Shown piece by piece: positions 17,279 through 26,971 of a stretch of DNA of 64,000 bases. The stretch is from an uncultured Pelagibacteraceae bacterium (GTDB lineage Bacteria; Pseudomonadota; Alphaproteobacteria; Pelagibacterales; Pelagibacteraceae), in assembly GCA_902538885.1 (NCBI GenBank), contig CACBGU010000001.1, forward strand, positions 62,001 to 126,000, given 5' to 3'. The position numbers and the translations under genes were made by a program. Each line of letters starts with the position of its first letter. Position 1 is the stretch's first letter. The notes beneath the pieces are model-generated. The model saw only the letters and a list, made by a program, of their open reading frames with translations. It made no database searches and was not told where the DNA came from.

Positions 17279-18133
17279 ATGGCATTACCAAGTTATACAG
17301 AAACGCGTTATAGAATTTGGCATTATATTTATCTTTCTATTTGTGCATTTGTGTTTTTCTTTTTAATTGCACCACTATTTGTAATATTTCCATTATCGTT
17401 TAACGCTGAAGAATTTTTAGTTTTTTCTGAGGGAATGAAAAATCTTGATCCTGATGCTTTTTCTTTAAGATGGTACAAGGATATGGTTTATGGAACTAAA
17501 AACCCATGGGGATTAGCTGCAAAAAATAGTTTTATAATTGCAATATTTGCAACAATTGGTTCAATAATTTTAGGTACTTTGGCTGCTTTAGGATTGAGTA
17601 GTAGGCACATGCCTTATAAAGGAATTATAATGGCTACTCTTATTTCTCCAATGATTGTTCCATTAATTATATCAGGTGTTGCAATATTTTTCTTTATGGC
17701 AAAAGTAGGTTTAGCAGCAACACATACCGGAATAGTTTTTGCTCATATAATACTAGGAACTCCATTTGTTGTAATTACTGTAACTGCAACACTTTCTGGA
17801 TTTGATCATAGTGTGACAAGAGCCGCAGCAAGCTTAGGTAGTAACCCAGTGAATACATTCATGAAAATAACTCTTCCATTGATATTACCTGGTGTAATTT
17901 CAGGAGGATTATTCGCTTTTGTAACGTCTTTTGATGAAGTTGTGGTGGTGTTATTCCTAGCAGGTTTAGAAAATACGACTATTCCAATCCAAATGTGGAC
18001 AGGATTGAGAGAACAATTAAGTCCAACAATTCTTGCGGTTGCAACATGTTTAATTATTCTTTCAACTTTGATTTTAATTAGTGCAGAATTATTAAGAAGA
18101 AGATCAGAGAGATTAAGAGGAATTAATAGATAA
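17279..18133 (+). CDS. Pot-type ABC permease (second subunit)
   Basis: 284 residues, normal PotC length, with six predicted membrane helices. The EAA loop is seen in TRAAASLGSNPVNTFMKITLPLILPG (about 180-205), and SFDEVVVVLFLAG is a typical PotC segment. It starts 2 bp after the first permease and pairs with it to form the membrane channel. It ends 2 bp before the convergent thiolase gene, leaving no room for a conventional terminator. Confidence 0.88.
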   Translation: MALPSYTETRYRIWHYIYLSICAFVFFFLIAPLFVIFPLSFNAEEFLVFSEGMKNLDPDAFSLRWYKDMVYGTKNPWGLAAKNSFIIAIFATIGSIILGTLAALGLSSRHMPYKGIIMATLISPMIVPLIISGVAIFFFMAKVGLAATHTGIVFAHIILGTPFVVITVTATLSGFDHSVTRAAASLGSNPVNTFMKITLPLILPGVISGGLFAFVTSFDEVVVVLFLAGLENTTIPIQMWTGLREQLSPTILAVATCLIILSTLILISAELLRRRSERLRGINR

Positions 18134-18135
18134 AA

Positions 18136-19263
18136 TTAAACAGCTTCTATTACTGTTGCAATTCCCATTCCTAAACCAATACATTGTGTAGAAAGAGCAA
18201 ATTTTTTATTCTCTCTTTTTAAAAGTTGTGCAGCTTTTCCTGTTATTCGTGCACCCGTTGCACCCAAAGGATGGCCTAAAGCAATTGCGCCACCATCTAA
18301 ATTTACTTTTTTAATATCAATATCTAGATCTTTTATACAAGCTAGTGATTGAGATGCAAAAGCTTCATTAAGCTCAACAATATCTATCTCCCTAATTGAA
18401 AGTTTGGCTCTTTCCAAAGCTTTTCTAGTGGCTGCAATTGGACCTAATCCCATATAATTTGGATCGCAACCTTCAACAGCAGTAGATTTTATCCTTCCAA
18501 GAATCTCTAAGCCATTTTCTTTAGCAAAATTTTCTTCACATACAAGAGTTGCAGCAGCTCCATCAGTTAGGGGAGATGAAGTTGCAGCTGTTACAGTTCC
18601 ATTTTGATCAAAAGCTAATTTTAAACTATCTAATTTTTCCATTGTACTATTAGGTCTGATATTTTCATCAGTTTCATAATTACCTATTTTTGTAATTTCG
18701 GTAATAAATTTCCCCTTTTTTTGTGCCTCATTTGCTTTTCTATGACTTTCTAACGAGAACTCTTGTTGCTCAGTTCTCGAAATATTATATTTTTTTGCGA
18801 CATTCTCTGCAGTAATACCCATTGATAAATATAAATGTGGATTTTGTTTTTCTTCATTTGAATAAGGATAAGGTAAAGGATCGAAGCCAGTTTTAACTCT
18901 TGTCATGCTTTCTACACCCCCACAAACGAATGCTTTACCTGAACCCATTGCTATTTTTCCTGCAGCAATATGAATTGCTTCCATAGAAGATCCACACCAT
19001 CTATCTACAGACATGCCTGGCACTCTTATGTCTAAGTCTGATAAAAAAGTTACCAATCTTCCAATATTAAAACACTGTTCACCAACTTGAAATGCACATC
19101 CTATAACAACATCCTCAATTTCTTTTGGATTAATTTGTGATTGTGAAATAAGGTTTTTAATTACTTCAGCTAGTAAACTAACTGGCTTTACATCTATTAA
19201 CTTACCTTTATTTGCCATTGCAAAAGGTGACCTTGAGTAACCAGCTATTACTGAATTGTACAT
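18136..19263 (-). CDS. fadA: Acetyl-CoA acyltransferase (thiolase)
   Basis: 375 residues, slightly short for a thiolase but complete. The acyl-accepting Cys is in [13 protein letters not shown] (about 87), the active-site His in [16 protein letters not shown] (about 332) and the second Cys in [10 protein letters not shown] (about 363). It cleaves 3-ketoacyl-CoA to acetyl-CoA in beta-oxidation. The divergent partner gene at 19368 encodes the two preceding activities, so the pair makes a degradative beta-oxidation module sharing the 104-bp region between them. Confidence 0.88.
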   Translation of the reverse strand: MYNSVIAGYSRSPFAMANKGKLIDVKPVSLLAEVIKNLISQSQINPKEIEDVVIGCAFQVGEQCFNIGRLVTFLSDLDIRVPGMSVDRWCGSSMEAIHIAAGKIAMGSGKAFVCGGVESMTRVKTGFDPLPYPYSNEEKQNPHLYLSMGITAENVAKKYNISRTEQQEFSLESHRKANEAQKKGKFITEITKIGNYETDENIRPNSTMEKLDSLKLAFDQNGTVTAATSSPLTDGAAATLVCEENFAKENGLEILGRIKSTAVEGCDPNYMGLGPIAATRKALERAKLSIREIDIVELNEAFASQSLACIKDLDIDIKKVNLDGGAIALGHPLGATGARITGKAAQLLKRENKKFALSTQCIGLGMGIATVIEAV

Positions 19264-19367
19264 TTTTCTCTTTAATATTTTGTTAATTTATATAGCTTAC
19301 AAATTTAATTAATCAGGAAATTTGTCTTATTTCAAGTTTTTGATTAATTTAATAAAAGTTTACTGTT

Positions 19368-21590
19368 ATGGATATTAAAAAAGTAGTTGTTATTGGATCT
19401 GGTACAATGGGTAGTGGAATTGCAGCACACCTTTGTAATGCCAATGTACCAGTAACTCTTTTAGATTTAACAACAGAAATATCAGAAAAAGCTAGAGATA
19501 GAATTCACAAATCAAGACCACCATTACTTTTAGATAAATCCAAAATTGAAAATATTAAAGTTGGAAATATTGATGATAATTTTGATGTAGTAAAAGAAGC
19601 GGATTGGATTGTTGAGGCTGTTGTTGAGAGAATTGACATTAAACACAATATATATGAAAAAATATTTAAAAATAGAAAACAGGGTGCAATTGTTTCGTCA
19701 AACACATCATCTATCCCAATTAAAATTTTATCAGAGAAATTAACTGAAGAAGAAAAAAAAGATTTTTGCATAACTCATTTCTTTAATCCGGTTAGATATA
19801 TGGGGTTACTTGAAATTGTTAAAAATGAAAATAATGATTTAAACAAAATAAATTCTCTTAAAAAATTTTGTGAAATTGAATTAGGTAAAGGAGCTATTAT
19901 TTGCAATGATACTCCTGGTTTCTTAGGAAATAGAATAGGTGTTTATGCAATGCAGGTAGCAATGACAGAAGCATTTAGAATGAAACTATCAATTGAAGAA
20001 GCTGACGCAGTTTTTGGAAGACCAATGGGTATACCTAAAACAGGAGTTTTTGGCTTATATGATCTAATCGGAATTGATTTGATGGCCGATGTTTTAAAAA
20101 GCTTCATTAAAGAGCTTGCTGATAATGATGAATTTCAAATTGTTGCAAAAGAAATTCCATTAGTAAAAAAATTGATTGATACTGGTTACACAGGACGTAA
20201 AGGAAAAGGTGGTTTTTATAGAATGAATAAAAGTGGAAACCAGAAATTATTAGAAGCTATTAATTTAGAAACAGGTGAATACACAACCTCTAAAAAAATA
20301 GATTTAGGAGTTGAGACTGTAGATATAAATAATTTAATAAATCGAAAAGATAAATATGGAGAATACGCTTGGGAAGTAATTTCTAAAATCATAAAATATG
20401 CATCTTCTCTGGTTCCAGGAATTACAGATAAGTTTAATGATATAGATGAAGCAATGAGACTTGGTTTCAATTGGGCTATGGGTCCTTTCGAAATGTTAAA
20501 ATCAATCGGGGTAGAAAATTTTTTTTCAAGAATAGATAACTTTGAAAACAATAAATTTTTAGAAAATTTATCGAAATCAAAAGATGAAAACTTTTATGGA
20601 GAAAGACAACTTTACACTGATATTGAAACACTAGGAAAAATAAGACCAACAGCGATAAAAGTGGATAAAAATAAATCTGCTGAAATTCATCGTTTTAAAG
20701 ATTTTAATATTGTTGAATTTACCACTAAAGCTTGCGCGCTAGATTACGATTCAATGGATGCATTAAAAAATGCAACTGACAAACCATTAATTGTTATAAA
20801 TGAAAGTATGCAATTTTCTGCAGGTGTGAATTTAAGTTATACAATGAATTTTGCAGACAAAAGTGATTTCAAATCTATAGAAAAATTTATCAAATATTTT
20901 CAAGATACTTGCAAAACTTTAAAATATTCCAAGTACCCGGTGGTGTCCGCACCTTCTGGCCTCACTTTGGGTGGAGGATTTGAAGTTTTGGTTCAAAGCA
21001 ATTTTGTTGCATCTCATACAAATATTGTGGTTGGTCTTGTAGAGACAATTGTTGGATTAGTACCAGCAGGTGGTGGATGTAAAGAGATGTTATGGAGATG
21101 GTCACAAACTGATGAAGCAAAATTTGATCCTGATTATGCTCCTCTCAAAGTATTTGATATTATTGGATACGCAAAAACTGCAACCTCACCAGTAGAAGCA
21201 GAGCCTTTAAAATATTTAAAACCTGAAGATAAAAAAATCATGAATAGAAACAGTCTTTTTGAGGAGGCGAGAAAGCTTATCCATCAAAACAATGATTTTT
21301 CCCCTCCAGAAGAGTGTAAATTTAATCTATCTGGAAAACCTTTGAAAGAGAAGATGATTAAAGTTTTAGAGAAATTATATAATGAAAAAATTATTTTAGA
21401 TCATGGAATGCATGTTGGAACAGAACTGGCAAATGTTTTAAGTGGTGGCGACACAAATTTAGATAAAACTTTATCAGAAGATGATCTTTATAAATTAGAG
21501 TTAGATTCTTTTATGAGATTGATAGAAACTAAACAAACCCAGGATAGAATTAAACATACCCTTTCAACAGGAAAACCTTTAGTTAATTAA
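19368..21590 (+). CDS. 3-hydroxyacyl-CoA dehydrogenase / enoyl-CoA hydratase fusion (FadN order)
   Basis: 740 residues. The N-terminal half is a 3-hydroxyacyl-CoA dehydrogenase: NAD site GSGTMGSGIAAHL (about 9-21), catalytic His in ITHFFNPVRYMG, then two C-terminal helical domains. The C-terminal part (about 440-640) is a crotonase: GLTLGGGFEVLV and VGLVETIVGLVPAGGG carry the two expected glutamates. The order, dehydrogenase first, hydratase second, is that of Bacillus FadN and opposite to E. coli FadB/FadJ. It performs the hydration and dehydrogenation steps of beta-oxidation with the thiolase next door. The end overlaps the convergent cyclophilin gene by 8 bp. Confidence 0.88.
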   Translation: MDIKKVVVIGSGTMGSGIAAHLCNANVPVTLLDLTTEISEKARDRIHKSRPPLLLDKSKIENIKVGNIDDNFDVVKEADWIVEAVVERIDIKHNIYEKIFKNRKQGAIVSSNTSSIPIKILSEKLTEEEKKDFCITHFFNPVRYMGLLEIVKNENNDLNKINSLKKFCEIELGKGAIICNDTPGFLGNRIGVYAMQVAMTEAFRMKLSIEEADAVFGRPMGIPKTGVFGLYDLIGIDLMADVLKSFIKELADNDEFQIVAKEIPLVKKLIDTGYTGRKGKGGFYRMNKSGNQKLLEAINLETGEYTTSKKIDLGVETVDINNLINRKDKYGEYAWEVISKIIKYASSLVPGITDKFNDIDEAMRLGFNWAMGPFEMLKSIGVENFFSRIDNFENNKFLENLSKSKDENFYGERQLYTDIETLGKIRPTAIKVDKNKSAEIHRFKDFNIVEFTTKACALDYDSMDALKNATDKPLIVINESMQFSAGVNLSYTMNFADKSDFKSIEKFIKYFQDTCKTLKYSKYPVVSAPSGLTLGGGFEVLVQSNFVASHTNIVVGLVETIVGLVPAGGGCKEMLWRWSQTDEAKFDPDYAPLKVFDIIGYAKTATSPVEAEPLKYLKPEDKKIMNRNSLFEEARKLIHQNNDFSPPEECKFNLSGKPLKEKMIKVLEKLYNEKIILDHGMHVGTELANVLSGGDTNLDKTLSEDDLYKLELDSFMRLIETKQTQDRIKHTLSTGKPLVN

Positions 21591-22233
21591 TCTCTAGCAT
21601 TCTAAAAGTTTTTATATAATCAGGTCTAAGTACATAGATTGCTTTATTACCAGTTTTAATTTTCTTAAGAATATCTAGACCAAACTTCACTTTTCCAATT
21701 GGAGTATACTCTCCTTGATAAATTGGGATTTCTTTTAAGGTTATAAAAAACTCACTATCTTCAGTGTCAAATTCCTTTGATCTTGCAAAACCAATACTGC
21801 CTTCAGTAAATTCAAAATCATCGCTAAGTTCTGATTTTAATAATCCTAATCCTGATTTTCCACTTCCAATTTTTGAGTAGTCTAAATATTCAATGTTCCC
21901 GAATTCAATATCACCAGCTTGCACTAAAGTATTTTCAACAACTTTATAGAATGCTGAACCATCATACTTTTTTTTTTCAATTAGCGTTTTAAATCTTTCA
22001 ACTGCTTTTGGAGAAGTTTCAGGATATAGCTCAATAATTACGTTGCCACATTCTAAATTCATCACTGCAATATTGTCTGGGTTTTCAAAATTTAATTTTT
22101 TTAAATCATTCTTATCAATAAATAGGCATTTGTTTTTTAATAAAAAAAAAGATGTAAAAGCAGAAACAGCTAAAATAATTAAAAAAATAAATAAAATTTT
22201 TTCTGACTTTGAAGCTTTAATTGTTTTGATCAT
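21583..22233 (-). CDS. Membrane-anchored cyclophilin-type peptidyl-prolyl isomerase
   Basis: 216 residues: a TM anchor near 13-32 (ILFIFLIILAVSAFTSFFLL) and a cyclophilin domain (about 50-210) with the family start NLECGNVIIELYPETSPKAVERF, then AFYKVVENTLVQAGD and a C-terminal YTPIGKVKFGLD. The highly conserved catalytic Arg of classical cyclophilins (FHRVI) is replaced by FYKVV, which may mean low isomerase activity. It should fold or chaperone proteins in the periplasm while anchored to the inner membrane. It overlaps the following HExxH protein gene by 4 bp. Confidence 0.83.
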   Translation of the reverse strand: MIKTIKASKSEKILFIFLIILAVSAFTSFFLLKNKCLFIDKNDLKKLNFENPDNIAVMNLECGNVIIELYPETSPKAVERFKTLIEKKKYDGSAFYKVVENTLVQAGDIEFGNIEYLDYSKIGSGKSGLGLLKSELSDDFEFTEGSIGFARSKEFDTEDSEFFITLKEIPIYQGEYTPIGKVKFGLDILKKIKTGNKAIYVLRPDYIKTFRMLEIN

Positions 22234-22958
22234 AAAATATTTTCATCGATTTTAGATATTTTTGACTTAATAAAATTAACCTTTTTGTTTAATATAGAGT
22301 CGTTTTTGATTTTTTCTTCAATCAAATTTTTATTAACCATTAAAAAAGAAAATATTTCAGCCATATCTTCTGAAGGAATAGATTTTGAGTATTCTGTTAA
22401 AAAACCATTTGTATTTTCATATAAATCTAAATTTAATCTATCAGAGCAAGTTGAGCATTCAGCGTATTCAAAATCAGAATTATTGAATAAAGCAAATTTT
22501 AGATCATTAAAATGATCTTCATAACTATTTTGTATCATATGAAAAATTTCATGGTGTATCATTCTTTCAAAATATTTTTCGTTAAAGTTTATGTCTAATA
22601 TTAAAGTTCTATTTTTGTTATCTGGTATTCCACCAGTGTTAATTTTCGATACAAATAAACCTTCACAAAATACAACGTATTTTAAATCTATCTTTTTAAG
22701 AAATTTAGAATTGTATCTTTTTATATTTCTTTCAATAATTGGAAATTTTGAATTAAGATTTTCTCGATTTGTCTTATTGCAAGCAATGTTGTCATCTACT
22801 CCTATTTTAAAATCTCCTTTTGCATTTAAATAACGGATATTATTCTCATTTTTTAATTTGTAAATTTCTAAGTTTGGAATTTTTATTAGATTATATATTT
22901 CATCTGCATTTACATGGAAAAACTGAAATATTATGATGAATAAAATAATAATTTTCAT
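22230..22958 (-). CDS. Secreted putative zinc metallopeptidase (HExxH, lethal-factor-like)
   Basis: 242 residues, not recognised as a named family. A signal peptide (about 1-18, ending HVNA-DE) is followed by a mixed domain. HHEIFHMI places a zinc-binding HExxH at 136-140, and EDMAEIFSFLM near 197-207 supplies a downstream Glu like the third ligand of gluzincins such as anthrax lethal factor and Pro-Pro endopeptidases. A CSTC pair sits at 168-171. It is co-transcribed with, and upstream of, the anchored cyclophilin (4-bp overlap), hinting at a periplasmic protein-handling role. The metal site is a motif reading; activity is unproven. Confidence 0.65.
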   Translation of the reverse strand: MKIIILFIIIFQFFHVNADEIYNLIKIPNLEIYKLKNENNIRYLNAKGDFKIGVDDNIACNKTNRENLNSKFPIIERNIKRYNSKFLKKIDLKYVVFCEGLFVSKINTGGIPDNKNRTLILDINFNEKYFERMIHHEIFHMIQNSYEDHFNDLKFALFNNSDFEYAECSTCSDRLNLDLYENTNGFLTEYSKSIPSEDMAEIFSFLMVNKNLIEEKIKNDSILNKKVNFIKSKISKIDENIL

Positions 22959-23011
22959 TAATTTATTATAGACGAATTAGATTAGATAATATTATCTTAG
23001 ATTATTAAAAA

Positions 23012-23971
23012 ATGACAAAAGAAAGAAACAAAAATCCTATTCAACCAGTGAGTGGAACAAAAGTACCTCGATATGCTGGTCCAAGTACTTTTGCAAGATT
23101 ACCAGAATTAAGAGATGTTGAGAGTTGTGATGTAGCTATTGTTGGTGTTCCATTTGATGCTGGAACCAGTTATAGACCTGGAGCAAGATTTGGTCCACAA
23201 AGTATTCGACAAGCATCTAGACATTTAAGAACAAATTATCATCCAAGTTATGATGTGGAGCCTTTTAAAATTCAACAAGTCGCTGACGCTGGAGATATTT
23301 CGTGTAATCCATTTAGTATTGATGAAGCAATTAAACAAATAGAAGTAGGTGCAACAGATTTACTAAATAAGGTTGGAGGAATTATAAGTTTAGGTGGAGA
23401 TCATACTATTGCAGTACCACTGTTAAGAGCAATCAATAAAAAAAATAATGGTCCTGTATCGTTAGTTCATTTTGATGCTCATTTAGATACTTGGGATACT
23501 TATTTCGGTGCTCCATATACACATGGAACTCCTTTTAGAAGGGCAAGAGAAGAAGGTTTATTTTTAGATGACGCTTCAATGCATGTGGGAATAAGAGGAC
23601 CTCTTTATAGTAGAGATGATATTAAAAATGATGAAAGTTTTGGATTTAAAATAATTCATTGTGATGAGTTTCAAACAGAAGGAACCGATAAAATTGCAGA
23701 GAGGATTAGAAAAAGAGTAGGAGACAATCCTCTATATTTATCAATTGATATTGATGTTTTAGATCCGGCATTTGCTCCGGGCACTGGTACACCAGAAATA
23801 GCAGGGATGACTACAAGAGAAATGGTAAATGTTTTAAGAGGCTTGTCTGGATTAAATTTAGTTTCAGCTGATGTTGTTGAGGTTTCTCCAGCATATGACC
23901 ATGCAGAAGTAACATCTTTAGCAGCAGCAACAATTGTTTATGAATTAACAAATTTATTTGCAAAAAGATAA
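23012..23971 (+). CDS. Arginase/agmatinase-family ureohydrolase
   Basis: 319 residues, full-length. The dinuclear manganese ligands are visible: GGDHTIAVP (about 131), HFDAHLDTW (about 155) and SIDIDVLDPAFAPGTGTPE (about 240). These enzymes hydrolyse a guanidino group to urea plus an amine. It is followed 20 bp later by an aldehyde dehydrogenase, which would suit agmatine, guanidinobutyrate or another guanidino compound feeding into a semialdehyde pathway. Agmatinase (SpeB) is the default reading, but related guanidinobutyrase, guanidinopropionase and guanidine hydrolase enzymes share these motifs. Confidence 0.8.
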   Translation: MTKERNKNPIQPVSGTKVPRYAGPSTFARLPELRDVESCDVAIVGVPFDAGTSYRPGARFGPQSIRQASRHLRTNYHPSYDVEPFKIQQVADAGDISCNPFSIDEAIKQIEVGATDLLNKVGGIISLGGDHTIAVPLLRAINKKNNGPVSLVHFDAHLDTWDTYFGAPYTHGTPFRRAREEGLFLDDASMHVGIRGPLYSRDDIKNDESFGFKIIHCDEFQTEGTDKIAERIRKRVGDNPLYLSIDIDVLDPAFAPGTGTPEIAGMTTREMVNVLRGLSGLNLVSADVVEVSPAYDHAEVTSLAAATIVYELTNLFAKR

Positions 23972-23991
23972 AGAAAGGATAACGTCATAAC

Positions 23992-25425
23992 ATGTTAGAC
24001 AAAAAAAATTTTTATATTAATGGAGCGTGGGTTAAGCCAAATAGTTCTGAGGAAATTAAAGTAATTGATCCTGCTACAGAAGAAAATTGTGCAGTAATTA
24101 CTTTGGGAAACAAAGCTGATGTTGATAATGCTGTTAATGCAGCTAAAGATGCCTACGAGACTTGGGCCTTTTCTTCCAAAGAAGAAAGAATTGCACTATT
24201 AGAAAAACTTTATGAAAATTATAAGAAAAGATGGGCAGATATTGCAGAAGCTATAACTCTTGAGATGGGTGCTCCAAAAGATTTTGCAACAAAATTACAA
24301 GCAGGCACAGGAGCAAGTCATATTAAATCATTTATTAGATACTTAAAAAATTTTGCATTTGAAAAACCATTAGGTGAGCATGCTCCTAATCAAAGATTAA
24401 TTTATGAACCAAAAGGTGTTTGTGCATTAATAACACCATGGAATTGGCCGATGAACCAAGTTTGTTTAAAAGTAATGCCAGCAATAGCTGCAGGTTGTAC
24501 AATGGTTTTAAAGCCATCAGAATTAGCACCACTATCTTCAATGATACTTGCTGAAATTATTGATGATGTAAAATTTCCAAAAGGAGTATTTAATTTAGTT
24601 AATGGTGATGGAGCAACAACAGGTGATGCTCTTACAAGTCATCCAGATATTAATATGATTTCTTTTACGGGATCAACAAGAGCAGGAGCTTTGATTTCAC
24701 AAAATGCTGCTAAAGATTTTAAAAGAGTAAGCTTAGAATTAGGTGGTAAAGGAGCAAATATAATTTTTAAAGATGCTGATCCAGAGGCTATTGAAAGAGG
24801 TGCTTTAAGATGTTTTAGAAATTCTGGACAATCTTGTAATGCGCCAACAAGAATGTTAGTTGAAAAATCAATGTATGAAGAGGCTATTGAGAGATTAAAA
24901 AAATATACGGAAAGTTTTGAGGTTGGTGACCCTAAAAAAGAAGGAGAACATATAGGTCCAGTTATTTCAGAAACTCAATACAATAAAATACAAACTTTAA
25001 TTCAAAAAGGAATAGATGAAGGTGCAAAATTAGTTGCTGGAGGAACAGGTAAACCTGATGGATTAGACAAAGGTTACTTTGTTAAACCAACTGTTTTTGC
25101 GGACGTAAATAATAATATGGAAGTTGCAAGAACGGAAATTTTTGGACCCGTTTTATCTATTATCCCATTTGAAACAGAAGAAGAGGCGATAACAATTGCA
25201 AATGATACTGCTTATGGATTAACAAATTATATCCAAACTCAAGATTCCGAAAAAGTACAAAGAGTTGCGAGAAAATTAAGATCTGGAATGGTTGATGTAA
25301 ATGGAGCAGGTATTGCAGTTGATGCACCTTTCGGTGGTTTTAAACATTCTGGAATAGGTCGAGAAGCAGGTGAACACGGTTTAGAAGAGTTTTTAGAAGT
25401 AAAAGCCGTAGGTGGTTGGAGTTAA
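23992..25425 (+). CDS. NAD-dependent aldehyde dehydrogenase
   Basis: 477 residues. Key segments: PWNWPMNQ and KPSELAP for NAD, FTGSTRAGA, general-base Glu in LELGGKGAN (about 248), catalytic Cys in NSGQSCNAPTRM (about 282) and EIFGPVLSI. It is a near paralogue of the enzyme at 8.3-9.8 kb along its whole length. It follows the ureohydrolase by 20 bp with an AGAAAGGA ribosome site, so it likely oxidises an amino-aldehyde derived from the guanidino compound (for example 4-aminobutanal or a guanidino-aldehyde). Ends overlap the convergent deacetylase gene by 4 bp. Confidence 0.9.
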   Translation: MLDKKNFYINGAWVKPNSSEEIKVIDPATEENCAVITLGNKADVDNAVNAAKDAYETWAFSSKEERIALLEKLYENYKKRWADIAEAITLEMGAPKDFATKLQAGTGASHIKSFIRYLKNFAFEKPLGEHAPNQRLIYEPKGVCALITPWNWPMNQVCLKVMPAIAAGCTMVLKPSELAPLSSMILAEIIDDVKFPKGVFNLVNGDGATTGDALTSHPDINMISFTGSTRAGALISQNAAKDFKRVSLELGGKGANIIFKDADPEAIERGALRCFRNSGQSCNAPTRMLVEKSMYEEAIERLKKYTESFEVGDPKKEGEHIGPVISETQYNKIQTLIQKGIDEGAKLVAGGTGKPDGLDKGYFVKPTVFADVNNNMEVARTEIFGPVLSIIPFETEEEAITIANDTAYGLTNYIQTQDSEKVQRVARKLRSGMVDVNGAGIAVDAPFGGFKHSGIGREAGEHGLEEFLEVKAVGGWS

Positions 25426-26600
25426 TTTACCGATTTATCTTTTACACCTTCTAAAAATTTAAGACATTTTTTCATTTCATTTAATTCTATGAACTCGTCA
25501 ATTTTGTGAGCTTGTTCTATGGAACCAGGTCCACAAACAACTGTACTGATTCCTAATTCTTGAAATAAACCAGCTTCTGTTCCAAAAGAAACTACTTCTC
25601 TAGAATTATCACCAGTTATATTTGATACAAATTCACATGCTTCAGACTCATCCAATCTGTTAAAACCAACAACTTCACCTATCACTTCTTTTTTAATATA
25701 AGAATCTGTAAATACTTTTTTCATTTCTGGTAAGAGTACATCGTTTGCATATTTATCAATTTCATTCGTAACAAATTCCCCATCTTCTTTAACAACTGGT
25801 CTTGTTTCCCATTCAACACTACATTTATCTGCAATGACATTATGGGCAATACCACCCTTAATTCCCCCAATTGATAAAGTTGAATGTGGAGGATCAAAAA
25901 TACTATCTTTTTGAACTCTTTTTTTTAATTCTTCTCTAATTTCTAAAAGTTTTCCAACATATCTAGTAGCATATTCAGCTGCATTTACTCCTAAATGTGG
26001 TTTAGAACTATGTCCTGCAAGTCCTCCAAAGTGAACTGTGTATTCATTCATACCTTTGTGGGCATCAATAATTTTCATTTTAGTTGGTTCACCAATTATA
26101 CAAATTCCATTTTTGATATCTCTTTTTTTCAATTCCTCTATTAATAAAGGAGCTCCAATACATGCAGTCTCTTCATCAAATGTGTAACAGAAATGTAAGT
26201 CTCTATCTAAATTACTTTCTTTGAAGATAGGTGCATAAGCAAGTGTACATGCAATAAATCCTTTCATATCACATGAACCTCTTCCATATAATTTATCATT
26301 TTTAATAGTTGCAACGAATGGATCACTGCTCCAACCTTTAGACACTGGGACCACATCAGTGTGTCCAGATAATATGATAGGTTTTTTTGTGCTTTGATTT
26401 TTTGCTTTTAAAGTTCCAAAAAGATTAACTCTTTTTTTATCATCATCATAAACTTTGAAAGTATCTATACCTATGTTCTTTAAAATTTTTTCACAATAAT
26501 CAATTAAATTACTGTTATCTTGACCTGAGATAGTTTTAAATGCGATTAAGTCAGTTAAAATCTTGATTGATTTTTCATATAAATTGTTATCTATACTCAT
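25422..26600 (-). CDS. argE: M20-family deacetylase, probable acetylornithine deacetylase
   Basis: 392 residues, typical ArgE length. Metal and catalytic motifs are LSGHTDVVP (about 79-87), GRGSCDMKGF (about 111-120), the general base in DEETACIGA (about 143-151) and a late GPGSIEQAHKIDEFI with the final His. The dimerisation domain sits in the middle (about 180-290). ArgE removes acetate from N-acetylornithine in arginine synthesis, in the cytoplasm. Because an ectoine-hydrolase-like gene is in the window, I considered the acetyl-diaminobutyrate deacetylase role, but the sequence reads more like ArgE and the two genes are 12 kb apart. Confidence 0.78.
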   Translation of the reverse strand: MSIDNNLYEKSIKILTDLIAFKTISGQDNSNLIDYCEKILKNIGIDTFKVYDDDKKRVNLFGTLKAKNQSTKKPIILSGHTDVVPVSKGWSSDPFVATIKNDKLYGRGSCDMKGFIACTLAYAPIFKESNLDRDLHFCYTFDEETACIGAPLLIEELKKRDIKNGICIIGEPTKMKIIDAHKGMNEYTVHFGGLAGHSSKPHLGVNAAEYATRYVGKLLEIREELKKRVQKDSIFDPPHSTLSIGGIKGGIAHNVIADKCSVEWETRPVVKEDGEFVTNEIDKYANDVLLPEMKKVFTDSYIKKEVIGEVVGFNRLDESEACEFVSNITGDNSREVVSFGTEAGLFQELGISTVVCGPGSIEQAHKIDEFIELNEMKKCLKFLEGVKDKSVN

Positions 26601-26624
26601 AAACTTAAAACACTATATTATATT

Positions 26625-26969
26625 ATGATTAAAGAGCAAATTACCTATAATGATTTTGATAAAGTAGATATTAGAATTGGTACTGTAATTTCTGTTAAAA
26701 AAAATGAAAAAGCGAGAAAGCCATCCTTAGTGGTTGAAGTTGATTTTGGAAGCGATATTGGCATTAAACAATCTTCAGCTCAAATTACTCATTATTATAA
26801 TGAGGAGAATTTAAAAGGAAAACAAGTTATTGCTGTTTGTAATTTTCCTGAAAAAAATATTGCTGGAATAGTTTCTCAAGTATTAGTTTTAGGAGCAATT
26901 GATGCCGATGGTAAGGTTACACTTGTTCATCCCTCTCAAAAAGCAGAAAATGGATTACCGATAGCTTAG
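26625..26969 (+). CDS. CsaA-like tRNA-binding domain protein
   Basis: 114 residues, the full size of stand-alone CsaA. The EMAP/tRNA-binding OB-fold is recognisable from KVDIRIGTVISVKKNEKARKP, IKQSSAQITHYY and GKQVIAVCNFPEKNIAGIVSQVLVLGA, which match the tRNA-binding domain of methionyl- and phenylalanyl-tRNA synthetases. CsaA has been described as an export chaperone and binds tRNA; its cellular role is not settled. It begins a plus-strand run with the LysE transporter 2 bp downstream. Confidence 0.83.
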   Translation: MIKEQITYNDFDKVDIRIGTVISVKKNEKARKPSLVVEVDFGSDIGIKQSSAQITHYYNEENLKGKQVIAVCNFPEKNIAGIVSQVLVLGAIDADGKVTLVHPSQKAENGLPIA

Positions 26970-26971
26970 TA

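Noticed and set aside
25422..26600. Deacetylase as doeB of an ectoine pathway
   Set aside because: Motifs and length read as ArgE, it is 12 kb away from the doeA-like gene and on the other strand with its own neighbours.
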